Below are positions 1 through 15,300 of a DNA stretch of 64,000 bases, piece after piece. The position numbers and the translations under genes were made by a program. The stretch comes from Turritopsis dohrnii (taxonomy: Eukaryota > Cnidaria > Hydrozoa > Anthoathecata > Oceaniidae): contig BQMF02000030.1 in the NCBI GenBank assembly GCA_027922465.2, forward strand, positions 930,001 to 994,000, in the 5' to 3' direction. A model generated the notes under the pieces. The model ran no database searches. It saw nothing but the letters and a program-made list of their open reading frames with translations, and was not told where the DNA came from. Position 1 is the stretch's first letter, and each line of letters starts with the position of its first letter.

Positions 1-8
1 ATTTTTAG

Positions 9-3000
9 ACATTAAAGCAAATAGTCCGCCTTCCTTCACCAACTTACCAAAAGAGGAAACAGTAGTTCTGCTAAATAACCGCGCGTTCTTGAGCTGTGCT
101 GCCAGTGGTTTACCGACACCAAGAGTGGTCAATTGGCTTGTTGACAATAAACCAGTCAATTTTGGATCCAGTTTGTATACATTGAGATCAAATGGGGAAC
201 TCCAGATTTCACAGGTCTCGAAATCAGATTCTGGCCATTACCAATGTGTGGCAGGAAATACTGTTGGTAGTGTTGCATCTGAAAAACGAAAGCTGACTAT
301 TGCATGTATGTCAAACACTTCAGTAAAACTTTATTTATCACTTTTGGAACTTATTGATCATCTTTCATTAACGGGGGCTAATGCAGACTGATTTTGTCGT
401 TGATAACTGTTTTTAGGTGTATAAAATTCAGTGCATATTGATCATCTCTACTGGATTCAACCATGTCTATTTAGATTTTGAACAAATACCGCGTCCGCGT
501 CCATCTGTTGAGAGAATATCAAAAAGTCGATACGAATACTTTACGGCTAGTCCACCAAAGATTAGCTGTAGTCCAAAGCCAGTGTACATATGGAAAAAGG
601 ATGATGTTGTACTATCTGAGAGTAATAGAGTGATGATTAGTGCTGATGGCGGCTTATACATATCCACACTGCAGCTCGCTGATGAAGGAAGATATACATT
701 GATTATTGAAAACCCTATTTTAAAACGTGAAGGCGTTCGATTTGCCTCTCAAACTGCCAAAGAAATTATCTTGAGTGTTTCATATGGGAGTATGTGTGCT
801 TGTTTGGTTTTCTAATGAAATAAAATGCCTCTTTAAAGTAGGTTTGTTCTAAGCATATATCTTCAACTTTTACTTTAGGTTTGGCACCTCCTAACTCAGC
901 TCAAATAATATTTGGGTCGAAAAAACAAATTGCTGGTGAAATGAAAACCGAGACCGTTATGCTGGAGTGCTTTGTAACAGGATTGTATGACGTTTTTTTC
1001 TTTAGCATAAAAAGCAAATTATAACTTCTCCCAGTCGGTGCATTTGTAAAAAAACTTTGCGAAGGAGTATATTTCAATAGAAATATACACAATTTTACTA
1101 AAAGTGCTCTTCGTCCCAGTGACTTTTTGACGATTTTGCCCACTGGGCTTCTACCTGAACTATGTGATTTTTTTTGTATTTATAAATTGGCTTTCAAATG
1201 TTTTAAGGGGAGCTTTGTGGCCAATGATTTCTGTTTTTACAGATCACTGGATAAAATACGAATGAATTGGAAAAGAATCAAAGATGATGGTCGACAAGTT
1301 GCAATAAATAGTAATTCAAAATATGTATTTTCAAGAAATGGTAGGCGTTTAACCATAAACAAGCCAACCTACGAAAATGATAATGGAGTTTTTCTTTGTG
1401 AGCCATATTTTAATCTCCAAAAGCTGGATTCAAGACAGATTCATCTTGATGTGTTTTGTGAGTGTCACTTTGTGTTTTTTTATCATCATAGTTTAAGTTA
1501 ATTTTCAATTCATGAAGTTGCTTTTAATAATTGTGGGGCATTTTCCATTTCCATTTTTGGCAAGAAGTACATAAAAGCAAAGTTTTTGTTAAAGAATTCT
1601 TTATTGAACTAACAGCCAAGGCAGTATTATTGAACATCATGTGCTCCAATTTCTAACTTTGGTAAAAACAATTTGGAACATATTTGAAAGTATTTTGTAG
1701 AGCTTGAGAAAACAAAGGATTGATTGCTTGATCAAGCATTATGGAGATTTTACTGATTGAATATTTTAATGACAGGTCCCTGACGCAATTTTTATTATCA
1801 CCCCTTTGGCAATAACACAGACTCTAAAAATATCAAATATTTCTATTGGTTTATCAGATTGACAGACAGATAGAGAACTGAGAAATATATAGTTGAATGT
1901 CAAGGGTGAAAGGCATTAATGGGTTTGAGGACACTAATTTAATTCTGAATGTTTTGATAAACCATCAGTTAAATTAGTTTTATTGTTCAATTACAAATTA
2001 GTTTTAATAGATGCAGAACTTGTACAGTGTGTTTCGTAATGTTGGAAATGAAAATTTTAAAGCTGTTTTTTTAAGTGAATATACCAAATTTCGGAATTAT
2101 ATTTATACCGTTGGAAAACCATTTTCAAGTTCTTTCGGCTAGTATATTTTTGTGGAAAATGAAACAGTGGTTTTTGAAAAAACAACGAAAATGTCTTGGA
2201 AAAATGTCATTAAAATTTTAATGGTCGATTAAGATGTAAATGAAAAGAAAAGATTTTTTGAAACAATAACAGCAATTTGGAAAACAATAAACAAATTTAA
2301 GTTGTGTGTTCACGAAAAACGTTTAACTTTTATGTTTTTAAATATCAAGTTGGGGGTCTCAGTGCAAACATAAAGTTAATAAAGAATTTGAATGGATTCA
2401 GTGCTTTGAAACAATAAGCACGATGTAATTAAGCTACGTGTTAATCGACCATTAAAAATTTAATGACATTTTTCCAAGACATTTTCCTTATTTTTTCAAA
2501 AACCACTTTATCATTTTTCACAAAAACATATTATCCGAAAGAACTTGAAAATGGCTTTCTAACGGTGTAAAAATTATTTCGAAATTTGGTATATTCATTT
2601 AAAAAAACAGCTTTAAAATTTCCATTTCCAGCATTATGAAACACACTGTATATAAGGACTCTTTTTAAAATTTGTAATTTATCTAACTTGATAATGTAAG
2701 CCTGTTCTTACGAAAAGCTTTGTATATTTGATAGAATTTTAACATGTGTTTTTAATATAATAATTCAGCATTCACTTTTCTGATTTCACTTTAAGCAACT
2801 TTTTCTTGTAAAAAGCAATCAACATCATGTTATGCTTCTTCTCCTTAAGATCTAGTTAATTGATCAGATTTCTCATGTTGGAATTATGATGAATTTGTTT
2901 TGCATTTTTTCCCTTTTAGCACCACCTGGTTTTGGTATAAAACCAACAAATGTTGAAGGCTTCACTGACAATTCTACATCAATAAACTGCAGAATTTATG

Positions 3001-4388
3001 GTTATCCAAGTGTTGAGGGTAGATGGTATAGAAATGGCATACCTGTGATTTCCAATGACAAATACACTATATTGGCAAATAATACTTTGTTGATCAGCAA
3101 ATTGAACTGGGAAGACAATGGGTTATTTCAATGTGGAGCCGAAAACTTTGCTGCACTAAAGTTTGCACAAGTGAAAGTTGAAATCAAAAGTAAGCTATAT
3201 CTATTTATTCTCACACAATACAATCAATTGATTATTCTGGACATTCCTCCCCAAGATTCTCTATTTCAGAGAGAAGTACCCAGCCGGCACATTTGCTAAA
3301 AAATCTTTGCGAAGCATTGCATTTCTATAGAAATATGCACACAACTTCAATAAAAATGCTCTTCGTCGCAGTGACTTTTTGACGATTTTGCCCACTGGGT
3401 AGTCCCCTAGTTCCTGTTGTATAGTATATCAGTGTCTAAACTTTAATATCTTACCATAGTGTGCAAGGGGGGTCCAGGTCCCACCAAAAAAATGAGGTCC
3501 CAGCACAAGTTAAAACCCCCACCTAAAATCAATCGTGCATGGTCCCACCACTTAATAGATCCCCCACCTAAATTTTGAAAATTTTGAATTCCCAGCAGAA
3601 TTTAGGAAGCAGAAACATATATCTTCTAAGTACAATACAAGAAACTATACAAGATATATCCTCTAGATTTCAATGTTTAGTAAAAGTACTATGTCAACAA
3701 AATATGAACAAAAAGAAGCTTACAAGATATATTTGGCTGCTCAGAAAAAGCTCTGTACTAGTAGTTTAGCAAGAGACCTATTATAACAGATAAAGCCAAA
3801 GCCACCAGAGTAGATTCACAAGAGTTTTTAATCAGACGAGTTAAAAAGATAGTAGTTGTTTCTAGGTTCTATTTCTGTAACGCGATAAAAAAGCAATATA
3901 GGCTAGGAACAAAGAAAGATATATATTTTAGTTTAAACCAGTCAGCATATCATAATCAACTTGATTATATTTATCGTATCAAAATCAACATCAACTAGCC
4001 TTGCTTTCGTTTGTTTTGATTTGTTCTCTTTTTTCATGTTGTTGCCACTGCCTATTATTATGTAACTTATAACATTCGAAACCCATTTTTCGAAGCAAAA
4101 CATTCGATTACGTCTAGCGTCCGCATCTTAACATAAGAATGTTTACATCGTTCGGTTCGGTAAAAATGATTTGTTAGATTCAATCAATAATGGTAGACAA
4201 ATTCCTTCGTTCTTGTTGAGAAACAGAAAAAATTGATGATGCACTTTAATTGATGACACATTTCAATTTTTATTACAAAACCACGATAGTCCCACCTGAA
4301 AAAAGTAGGTCCCACCTAATCCTGTTTTCCCCCCCTGAAATCCAAAAATTTACAAGTCCCACCTAAAGAAAACGAACGCAAATCAACA

Positions 4389-4422
<34 letters not shown>

Positions 4423-6382
4423 CGGAGTGGGGGGGGGGGGGGGGGGGGGGGGCACACTATGCTTACTAAACTCATAACTTGTAAAATGTTTGTATTTTTC
4501 ACAGATATCAGTTCCCGGATTGAAAACCAATTCCGTGACATATTTGTTGGATATAACACCGATGTTATTATACCATGCATTGTTACGGGTGCACCTAAAC
4601 CAGAAATATATTGGACTTTAAATGCAACTAGAATTACATTGGTAAATAAAGTTTCTATTTTTCTTCATTATTGGTTGATAGGATTTCATTACGATGTTAA
4701 AGGGAAATTAAGCCTTAAAATTTCTTTTCTGATTTGAGCATGAAATACTTCATTCATCCTAGAGGAACACCTTTTTATGTATAAAAGGTATTCCAAATGA
4801 AAAACTAGCTAAAAAAATCGGCATTACAGCTTTCGTTATAAATATCATGACGTCACAGAACGAAGTTCATTTGCAGAAATATCAGACACATGATGGCATG
4901 ATGGCATGTTTTTCATACCTATGTTCTAAAGATACGAGAAACAGTAGAAAAACAACCTAAACACGAAGATATTTATCATTCATCAACATAACAATCTTAA
5001 ACATCAGGAAACTTATCAGCAACGATTCAAGAAAAATAAAACAGTCATACTGAAGCTATCTTTTTTTCTAAAATATACACATTTGTTCAAAAACTCACTT
5101 ACGCACATCTGCTATAAATCTAAAATGTAATACCTTTTAATAAAGGTTTTATATCACGAAGAACTTAAGAACTTTCATCAACAAAAACATAATATTCTAG
5201 TTTATGCAATCCTTACGAAAAGAGCGATCGCACTGTGACGTCAAAATTTCCATCTCAGAGCACTGCAATGGCGTCCGTTATAATTCCGTTATAATATCTG
5301 ATTATAATTATTATTTAAGATAATTTTTAATGATCACAGAAGATTAATGAGACCTTTCTGCAGCTAATATAAAAAATTTTTGATAAAGGCTTAATTTCCC
5401 TTTAAATGAACTTTTTTTAAATGAATGTTTCATCACTGTGTGTGACCTTACTACTTTTATTAACTATCTGTTTTCATATTGATACAAATATCCTATCAAT
5501 CCTGTACAAGACCTTTCCACTTATTTTTTGTGATACTAACACTTTATTGCATTGAATTGGTTTCTTTGATGGAAGTCTGGAGGTAACTTTATAAGCGTTA
5601 TTATTAGAAGCATATCCCATATTGACAATGCAATTGTTCAGGAACGAATATCAGAAATGAATGAAAGTGGTATAAGTAATTCTGCCTTTAGAAAGAACGC
5701 TGTAATCATTGAATTTTTATTATTATTGTAGCCTCGTGCCAAATTTACACAATTTGCAAATGGCTCACTTCAGATAGTTGACATGTCTGATAAAGAAGGT
5801 GGAATTTATGAGTGTGTGGCTGACAACAAGATCAATATTGCTCGAAAGAGACTGAAAGTTTTTGCGGTTGGTATGTAGTTTTTGTTTTAAAGTTTTATTA
5901 TGAAATTTTCTGATATTTGAAAAAATTATAAAACTTTTAACACAAGAACCAGGATCGTCGGGGTATCTTTAAGTTTGATGATATACTACTTAGGAAACTA
6001 AGCTAACAATCTGACACCAAAGTCGATTGATTATAATGTCATTTCTGTATACATCACTTTCTTTGACTGCATGGTGCTTATGTTACTTCAATTTACTATT
6101 CAGTTGAAACGAAGTTCTTGGAAGTTCCTAAAAGAGAAACTAGAGTGCGTAAAGGTGCCGACATTCGGTTGCCATGCAAAGTTCAACATGATCCCAACAT
6201 AAATTACACTAGAGAATGGCGTCACAACAACATGCCAATCAACAACTGGCGATATATTGTGGAGAAAGATGGTACACTTTTGGTGAAGGTTGCACAGCAT
6301 GAAGATACAGGAATCGACTTTTCATGTCATGTCTTTTCCAGTGCTGGAAATATAAGCACCTTTACAACTTTGGAGCTAGTCC
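9..6382 (+). CDS. sdk: sdk exons for Ig domains 1-6
   Basis: Ig1 is exon 9-305 (LSCAAS ... YQCVAG). Ig2 is 475-789: it has the B-strand cysteine (KISCSP) and the tryptophan (VYIWKK), but the usual F-strand Y-x-C reads GRYTLII, so the canonical disulfide partner is absent. Ig3 is split over 879-984 and 1243-1457 (MLECFV ... FLCEPY). Ig4 is 2920-3189 (INCRIY ... FQCGAE). Ig5 is split over 4505-4641 and 5732-5870 (IPCIVT ... YECVAD). Ig6 is 6104-6382 (LPCKVQ ... FSCHVF). Introns between domains are all phase 1, the usual rule for shuffled extracellular modules; the intron inside Ig5 is phase 0 and that inside Ig3 is phase 2. In other Sidekicks the first Ig domains make the homophilic contact (family knowledge). 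Confidence 0.9.
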
Positions 6383-9300
6383 GTAAGTATAGGGTTTGTA
6401 TAGGGTTTCTGATTTGTAAGAGATGCTTTTGGGAATAACAACATTGGTTTTCACTATGCATGGTTTTTTTGTGCATATGCATGGGACAAGAGTATGTAAA
6501 CAATTTTGTAAGGCCTGTATTGTAATAGAATACGATTAGATTGTTACATCAATAGAGTTATATTGACAACATGACTGAACCGTGTTTGTATCATCAACTT
6601 GTAGAACTGCCAGCCAATCCATCAATACCTAGAGCGACTGAAGTACAAGCCTATGCACTTCGTTTGAGTTGGGACACACCATTTGATGGTGGCAGTCCAT
6701 TAATTGGTGATTTTTTTTTCTTCTATCTCTAATTGGTTTTGTTTGTTATCTATCAGTTCTGAGCTTACGAACTATAATCATTCTCATGATAGCTTGGTAC
6801 CATTATTCTATATGTCGTTCAATCTATTTTAGAATATATTTTAAAGATGAAAAACTACACGGAGCCAGACTTTCACATTTTGGTCAAAATTCCCGCCTCG
6901 TCTTCCACCTTCATGGTCAACAACCTGCAGGCAGGCAGACAGTATAAATTCAAAGTGGCCGCAAGTAACAAATTCGGTGTGGGTGATGAAAGTGATGAAA
7001 CGTCCTGGACACGAACTACAACTTTAGGTATGTGTGTCCTCCTTTTTGATTCCTTAGACACAATCGTAAAAAGATTGTGTTCTCACACTGATATTTTAAG
7101 GTTCATCAGAATGAGCATGATTCTTATCAGCAGGCGCTGGACTAACATATAAAAGAGACTCGAAGTAAAATAACAGTGTAAATTTTGCATTTTTCAAAAA
7201 TTTTTCTACTAAGTCCGAAATTAAATTAAAGCTATTCTTTGCTCTATTCAACTGAAATAATAACTGCTCTTCTCTATCGCTATCTATTCTCTACTGTAAT
7301 CCCTGAATTTTTTAATTTTCAAAAAATGTCTAAACCACATTGAAATTAGAACTTTTGAACATCATTTTTTTTTGCTAATTTTGTCTGCAAAGAACCTTAG
7401 TTTAGGAAAAGAATTATTAAGTTCTTTAACTATAGGAAGTAAGAAGAACGTTTAAATTAATATTTTCGAGTTCTGTATAATTATAGATATTTCTCAAGTT
7501 TCGGTATAAACACCAATGCATTAGGAAGCGCGTTTTAATTTTTTTAATCAGAGAAATGGATGTCTTATGTGTTTATGAAATTGTATGACTGCTTTTCATA
7601 TTTACAGGACAGTTTGCCTGACATTACGAAAAATAATTTTTTGGCTGGTAGAAGAGTCTCTGTAACAGCTCTTCCCTATTTTTCATAATAGGCAGAAGTT
7701 CTTATTCCAATTTCTTTTTTATTTTTAGCTCCTTCAGCAGCACCCTATGGACTGCAAGCTGTCTCGTCCACTATGGATTCCGTTACCCTTGCTTGGGTGG
7801 TGAGTTAAATTTTGTTAGTATGTATGCCCATAAAGAACAGTATGTCAGAACAGAAGAAGAATAATTTTGTTACTAACTGGCTCTAATAGATTCCACCTCG
7901 CCATACTCATAACGGAGATTTACTTGGTTTCATGATAAATTATCGATTGGCCGCCAGTTCAAGTGACTTCTCTCAAATCAACGTAAAAGGAGGGTTGAGG
8001 ACCACGTATGTTATGTCTGGTTTGCCAATCTTCACTCGTTACGAGGTTCGGATAGCAGCGCACAACCTAGCTGGAACTGGAGTTTGGAGTTCTATTCAAT
8101 TTGTGGAAACGAAACAAGGAAGTATGTTGGCCATACTTATTGGACTTTTACTATCATTTTTTAGGAATTTTTATGCCTAAAGTATAGTATGAGGCTATTG
8201 AAATTTTAGCTGTGAATTCAAACACGCTTACAAGTGCTTGGTTGCTGGATAGTGATTATGAAATGATTTTTGTTGTTTTGACTATATCGATTGGCAGATT
8301 TTTTCATTATAACAATTGCTTTGTTCGTAATGGTGGGATAGAATTACATGACTCCTGTGTTTTATTGCTGGAACAAATTTTCTCCTTGATTTCTTATTTC
8401 TTTTAGTACCTACCCTCTCACCAACAAATGTGTCTGTCTCAGTATTGAACGATAGTTCTGTTGAAGTTTTTTTCCAGTCACCACCTCAACAGTTCTGGAA
8501 TGGAAAACTCACAGAGATTATTGTAAGTTCTTTTATGAAAAAAGAAAAACATTCATTTACAAGATGACTCTTTTAAAATAGCACTTATGCTTTTATGTCT
8601 TTTTGGTTCAACCATTTTTCTTAGGCAAGAACCTGGCCTCCAAATCGTCCTCAAGATCAAAGTGTATATCGTACTTCTTATGATCAGAGCTCCCTACGAC
8701 AGCAAACATTCATATTACCTGGTTTAAAGGCCGACACAGAATATACACTGGCTGTGAGTGTTGGAACCACTGGTGGACCAAGCCCAGGAAGTGCACCTGT
8801 TCAGTTCAAAACCAGTGAAGGAGGTAAATTGCTGAAGATAATTTTCAAGTTTTTAAGATGTATATGCAGACTGTGCTCTTCCAAAATCCATTGATTTTTG
8901 GTGTGCTCTTTTCAAATTATACAACTCATCATTAAAATATAAAGGGTTTTAGGTAGTGATTGATATTGTGTAGAAATCAACAGACAAACTTTTATTGGCA
9001 TTAATGTTTTTATTCAGTTCCTGAAGCTGTTCAAGATCTACAAGTTTCTGGAATTTTCTCTGATGCATTCACTGTTAGCTGGAAACCACCCTTAGAAACT
9101 GCCGGTCGCTTACAGAAATACTTAGTTAGGTAAGGGGAACTTGCAACAGCACATTTTAACTGCAATAAAATGCTTCATGATATGTATATTGACATTCCTT
9201 CTGACTATAGTCATAGGTTGTTTGGCATTGGTGAATGGACGCCTAATGAGGAGTCACCACTGGCTACGGGTGCTGTGATAAAAGGTTTAAAGCCAAGGAC

Positions 9301-12300
9301 AAGATACGAAGTGATTGTGCGAGCAAAAACATCTGTTTCTGCTGGTCCTGGATCGAGTGTTTCAGTGACTACAATAGCATCTCCTGGTATGAACTAACCA
9401 ATCTTTATTAGTGTACACACATCTTTATTACTACCCATCCAACTTTGGTCTCAAACAATATAAAATATATTAGCCGCCAAGGCGGCGTCGCTCCCCGCCC
9501 ATGTCCACTTGCTCTGTATCACTGTATCAATAAACGCAAACGTTTTTCATGATGTGTTTATTTTTAAAACCAATCGCTGATCAGTACAGCAATACACTCA
9601 AAACGTAGGGAGAAAAAACTTCAACTTTTTATTAGCTTTTGTTTCAAAAAAGTTACACGCTCTAACATGGGTGCTATCAAACAGGGAGGAAATGGTTTCT
9701 CTTCTTAAAAATTCACACAGGAGGAAAGAAAAAAGGCACGTGCTAAATGAATAAAGTGAATAAAAAAAACGTTCGATCTGAAGCGCATAACAATAAAAAA
9801 AAGAAATTAAATTATTAAAAGAAAAGCAAAAAAATATTTTGTTTCATGATACTCTTTTTTACCTATCGGTTTTAAACATTTTGATTGTTTAAAAAAAAGT
9901 TAACCCGTCTCAGACAGTCAGGCAAGGATACGTTAGGATACACTGGCAAACCGAACATGCTACCATGTTCTGCCACTGCTGCTTTTTTTCCAAAATGTTT
10001 AATCAGTTAGTTTCTTTGTTCTTAGTTGATGTATTGTTTTCAAAGCCAAGTCAACGTGGAATATAAAACTAACAATAATAATAAAAACAAAACGTTATTC
10101 CTATTAGTTCATCAGCCAAAAAAAGTCACGTTCGATTGGGTTGCAATGTATTTGCTTCGAACTCACGCCCCACACAAAAAAAGAAATAATTTTGCTCACA
10201 ACTCAATCTACCGTTTTTGCATGACTTACAAACAAACAAACAGATGGAGAATCGGCTATTAATATATAGATATGGCTTCATAGCCTCAGAATTGATATCA
10301 CTAGATCAAAGTACTTAGTTTAAGTGTTACGTTAAGTGACATAACTGGCCAGTGGTCAAATTTGTTGACCAATCATTTCAAAGGAATGCATTTCTATAGA
10401 AATAATACACATTATTTCAATAAAAATGCTCTGTCTCATCATGTTGGTGTTTTTACGATACTTGATAAAACTCAAGTTTAGTGTCATTTCGTACATGTGT
10501 TGCTCTCCAGAAAACATGTGAATCTTTTCACTGGCATGAACTTATTCTTTGATGGTTTTTAAAATTATTAAAAGCAAGTAAGCGACACTGTACTAAAGTA
10601 GTTAAGTTTTTTCATGTTCATTGATAGAGGTAGTTATCCAGTGATGGAAGTAGTTATTGCACAAGTTTATGATGAGATGTTTCGATGACCCCGTGTGATT
10701 CTATAATTCTATGATGTTTTTAGTTTCTTTTAATAAAAATCAATGAGAAATACTGAAAAGTAATTTATGTTAAAGTGTTCATAGTAAGACGTATGCTCGG
10801 ATATTATTGTGCAGGAAAAATATCAGATAAAAATGGCAAATTGTGTTCATATTCTGGAAAGGCATTTTCAGTGAAGAGTTATTTCATGAATTTGAACCTC
10901 AACGTCACCATCATATGAAAATGATAAATGTCATAAAAATATAAGTCCTCTACTCTAGGGTTAGAACACCTCAGAGTAGCAAATTGTGATGTAGATTTCA
11001 ATCTTGTAATGCACATTTGTCCCCAAACACACCAACTTATTATATATCACATGCCTAAGACAGTATAAGTTAATAGTATGATAATGACTAGTAACCCGGG
11101 TAAAAATGTTTTACCACGAAAAGTATATGCAAATCCCGTGTCGAAAAAACGGTGACGAAAAATATAATCGAGGTGTGCAAACCCCGTAACGAAAAATTAA
11201 ATGAAGGAATAGCGATTTAAAAGTGTACACATGTTACAGAGCTCGAAAAACTGATCAAAAAAGTGTATGAGATCGTTTCGCTACCATCAACTGTCAAAGA
11301 GATATCGCCGGTCAAAGATTTTGATGACGTCATAGCCGCACCAACCAAAAATATTTAGGCCCAAAACTTTCATTACCCCATCGCCTGTATTGCCAACCCC
11401 AAAAAACGTCAGTTATCCCCATTGCTTCTCGAGATATTTCCCCAAAAACGTCACATTCGATTGGAGATGCAATGCAATGATTCCCCCGTGATCATAAAAT
11501 CTGATGTCACGGCACGTGCTACTATATAATAATCGTAAAAAAACGCATAACCTAACGAAAAGTATGACCACGATCAAGAAGATTTTGACTGTAAAATTCA
11601 ACAAAATTTATCACTCTCTGAAATAAAAGTGTGGCACACACTCGCTATTATATATAAGATTAAGGTATTTATTTTTAGTAAATACAGTTGGCTATAAATC
11701 CCAATTCCCAATAGCTGGAAAATGTCACTCTACAATGTGATCAGTTTATAGTCCAAAAATATATCACAGGAAATTCTTTCTCTAAATAAATGATAATTGC
11801 TTCCTTTGTAGTCCTTCCAAGTGCACCATCGAATCTGAAGGCATACAACACATGGGGGACAGTTATTTCCCTGGGTTGGACTCCTGGTGATAGTGGGCGA
11901 GCTGTTATTTTGCATTATTTGATCGAGTATAACAATGATACTGATTACCATCGAAATCCAAAGGCAGCTGTTTGGCGTGTGATCCGAAATCTAACCAAGA
12001 TTCTGGAAAATCCTGCAAATTTGACACACTTGAGACCAAGCACCACATACAGATTCCGTATGACTGCATACAACCGTGTCGGTTACAGTCCTGTAAGCAA
12101 TATATCTGAAGATATTACCACTGGAGAAGGAAGTGAGTTTGTTTGATTGTTATTTATCCAGGTGTTTTTGTGTTTGCCAAGAATGTCAACTAAAAAGTTT
12201 GTGATGGCTTTTTATCACACATATTTAACATTCTTGTGTATTTTTCTCTGAAATAGTGATCTTTGAATGGTAAAGTTTGGTGTATAAAATCAATAATATA

Positions 12301-15300
12301 GAAGATAGCATTGCTAAATGTTTTTTTTTTTTGCTTTGAACAAGCCTTTTTCTCTTGCTCCTTTAGTTCCATCCAAGCCGCCAACAGGAATATCTGCTTC
12401 AGCACCAGAAATTCAGATGCTTTTAATTCGATGGACGGTAATCATTTAAGGATATGTTTCATTCCTTTTTACTACGTTTGACAATCAAGTTAATTAACGA
12501 ATTAGATCTCTGCAACATTTAAGAGAATTCGTTTTTGTCTTTTTTTAAAATTGTGTACAGTAACCATTATAATGTTTCACTGTTCATTTAGCCCCCTGAA
12601 AAGAATTCTTGGAACAGTGGCTCCATTAAATACCAATTTATTGTTAAACCAAAAGGTCAAGATCCAAAAATTTTGACCCAGCCTATGGAACTTGCAGACA
12701 CACAAGCCACATCATATTTTGCAAGAGGCTTAAAGAAATATACTTTGTATAATATAACGATAAGACTGTTCAATGATAAAGGCTATGGCCCCTGGTCAAA
12801 ACCATTTTTTGCGAGGACCTCTGAAGATTGTAAGTCAACTTAATTCTAGTGATCTAACACTGTTCAAAGGTTGAAGGGTTCATCAACGTTGAGTGTTCTT
12901 ATTAAAGTAGTAGATCTGTTCATTCTGTTGCCATTTTTCAAACATAGATCCGTCAGGAGCCCCCACAAATGTTCGGGCTAGATTCATTGATGCATCCAGT
13001 ATCAGAGTAAGTTGGGGACCTGTTCCGGAACGTCAACGAAATGGAATCATCCTAGGATATAAGGTATTTTTCCGATTGGGTTATACTGTTTTGTTCAGTT
13101 AACACAGATATACTGTGATTGATCTTACTTTTCTCTGAACTTTATTTGAAATGAAAGCATTCTGGATTATAAGGAACTTTAAGTTTATCATTTTTTTCTC
13201 AAACATTGCTCTAAAACGATTTTCCCTACTTCATTCATAGGTTTATTACAAAATCAAAGACATGCCTGACACTGAGTTATTTAAAGACTTCAAAGGGAAC
13301 ACAACATTTTCGGGTGTTATAACTGGCTTGGCTGGTTTTACTGATTACGAGATCCAATTGCTTGCTTACACAAAAGTTGGTGGTATCTTCAAGAGCAACC
13401 CTGTTACTGAGAAAACAGAACGTGGATGTAGGTTTAATATTATGATGTACTTTCCACCATTCATTTCTATGATATATATTTAGCTAAAACACATTTTTTA
13501 TGTAATATATCTAATTATTCATTGACATTCATTAAAACTCATTCCACACCTTTTTTTCAGTACCTGGTCCTCCAAGAGACATCCGTTTCGATCCTGTTAC
13601 TTACAGTCTTGTGACAGTGAGATGGAATACCCCAGCACGTCCAAATGGTGATATTTTGTTTTACGAGGTGAAGTACAAAGAGAATGTGACAGGGAGTACA
13701 TGGACAGTTAATGAAGCTACAGTTGGGCCATTCAGACGAGAGGCAATAATCCGTTCGTTACGCTTCAATGTTTACTATGTGTTTGAAATCCGAGCTAAGT
13801 CGGCTGTCGGGTGGGGCGAAGCCGCCAGTGAATACCTGTTGGTAACCACTGATAGACGTAAGTGTTTTTTCACTGTTTTACTGTTTGACTGTGAATGATA
13901 GCAGAATTGTCTGTCAATCAATTGAAGGCTGTTGAACATGATAAAAATGACCTTTACACCTATAAGAGAAAGTTGCAATGGTGAAAAATTGTTATAAGTA
14001 CTAGTAATTATTATAAAATCTAAAACACAACACTGTAATGAATTATGAACTATCAATTATTAACTGTCATGGTATTCTACTACATAATAAATCACTGACG
14101 ATACTAAGTAGAGGTGGAGATTTTAAAATCTAAGGAGACTTTAAAAATCTAAATCAATAGAATGGTGACATGTTTAGCCATATTTCCTTTAGACTTTATT
14201 TATGATCATGGTGTTTAATATTTCAGAAATACCAGAAAGTCCTGTCATATTAGCCATCCCGTCATCCGCCATCCGAACGAATTCAATCATCCTCAGATGG
14301 ATGCCTAGGTTTGATGGTAATTCACCCATCCGAGCGTACAATTTACAATATAATCGCGACTTTACTGGCTGGACCCCATACAAGTATGGCATACCACCAC
14401 TTGAAAACATACCAGCAAACTTGAATGAACTGGAAGTGGATAAACTGCAGCCTGGTATGAGCTACCAATTTCGCATTCGAGCTATCAATGATTTAGGTGC
14501 AAGTGGATGGGGTCGTGCTCCTAGGATCAAAACGACACGTTCAGAAGGTATCCAAGATTTCTTCTAGACTTTATTAAGTTAAACTATACTCAGTTATTTT
14601 GAGAAGTATAAATAAAATGATGTGTTGATTCAAAAGTGAAATTATGTCATGAAAGTTAAATTGGATCAATGATTGATTCTTTTAGTGCCCGCAGGTGCAC
14701 CCTACAATGTTCGTATTAAAAGCAAGACCCCTTCATCGTTAACAGTAGCCTGGGATGTAAGTACACTGTTCTTTCACAATTTTTAATCTGATCAATTATA
14801 ATATACATCAGGGTCTAATCACATTGAAAGGCAGTGTCCGACAGAAGAAAAAGGGCACATTATGAACATCAAAAGGGCACTTTTTTTAGGAAAAGGGCAA
14901 CCTAAGTTTTATTTTGATGGGTTAAGTTTTATTTTGGTGGGTCCGTCACTTACTTTCAGCTGAATCTATCATTTACATGTTTAAGGCCATTGTTCGCCCT
15001 TGTCTTGAGTACTGCTGCCACCTTTGGGCTGGAGCCTCTGCTCATTGTCTTCATCTTCTCGATCGTATTCAGTATGCTCGATCGTATTAACTTAGTTGGT
15101 CCTGATCTTTCCCCTCTCACAACGAAGAAACGTTGATTCCCTGTCTTTTTTCAATAAATACTTTCATGGGCATTGTTCGGATGACTTGCATCAACTGACT
15201 CCTTCTGCTAAGACATTTTCTCGGAACACTCGTCTCTCTTCGAATTTTCATCCTTTGACTGGAGTTGTTGCATTTTATGATGTAGTTTATGAAACAATGC

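Noticed and set aside
4383..4580. Open frame with polyproline and polyglycine
   Set aside because: Translation of the poly-C/poly-G tract on the minus strand.
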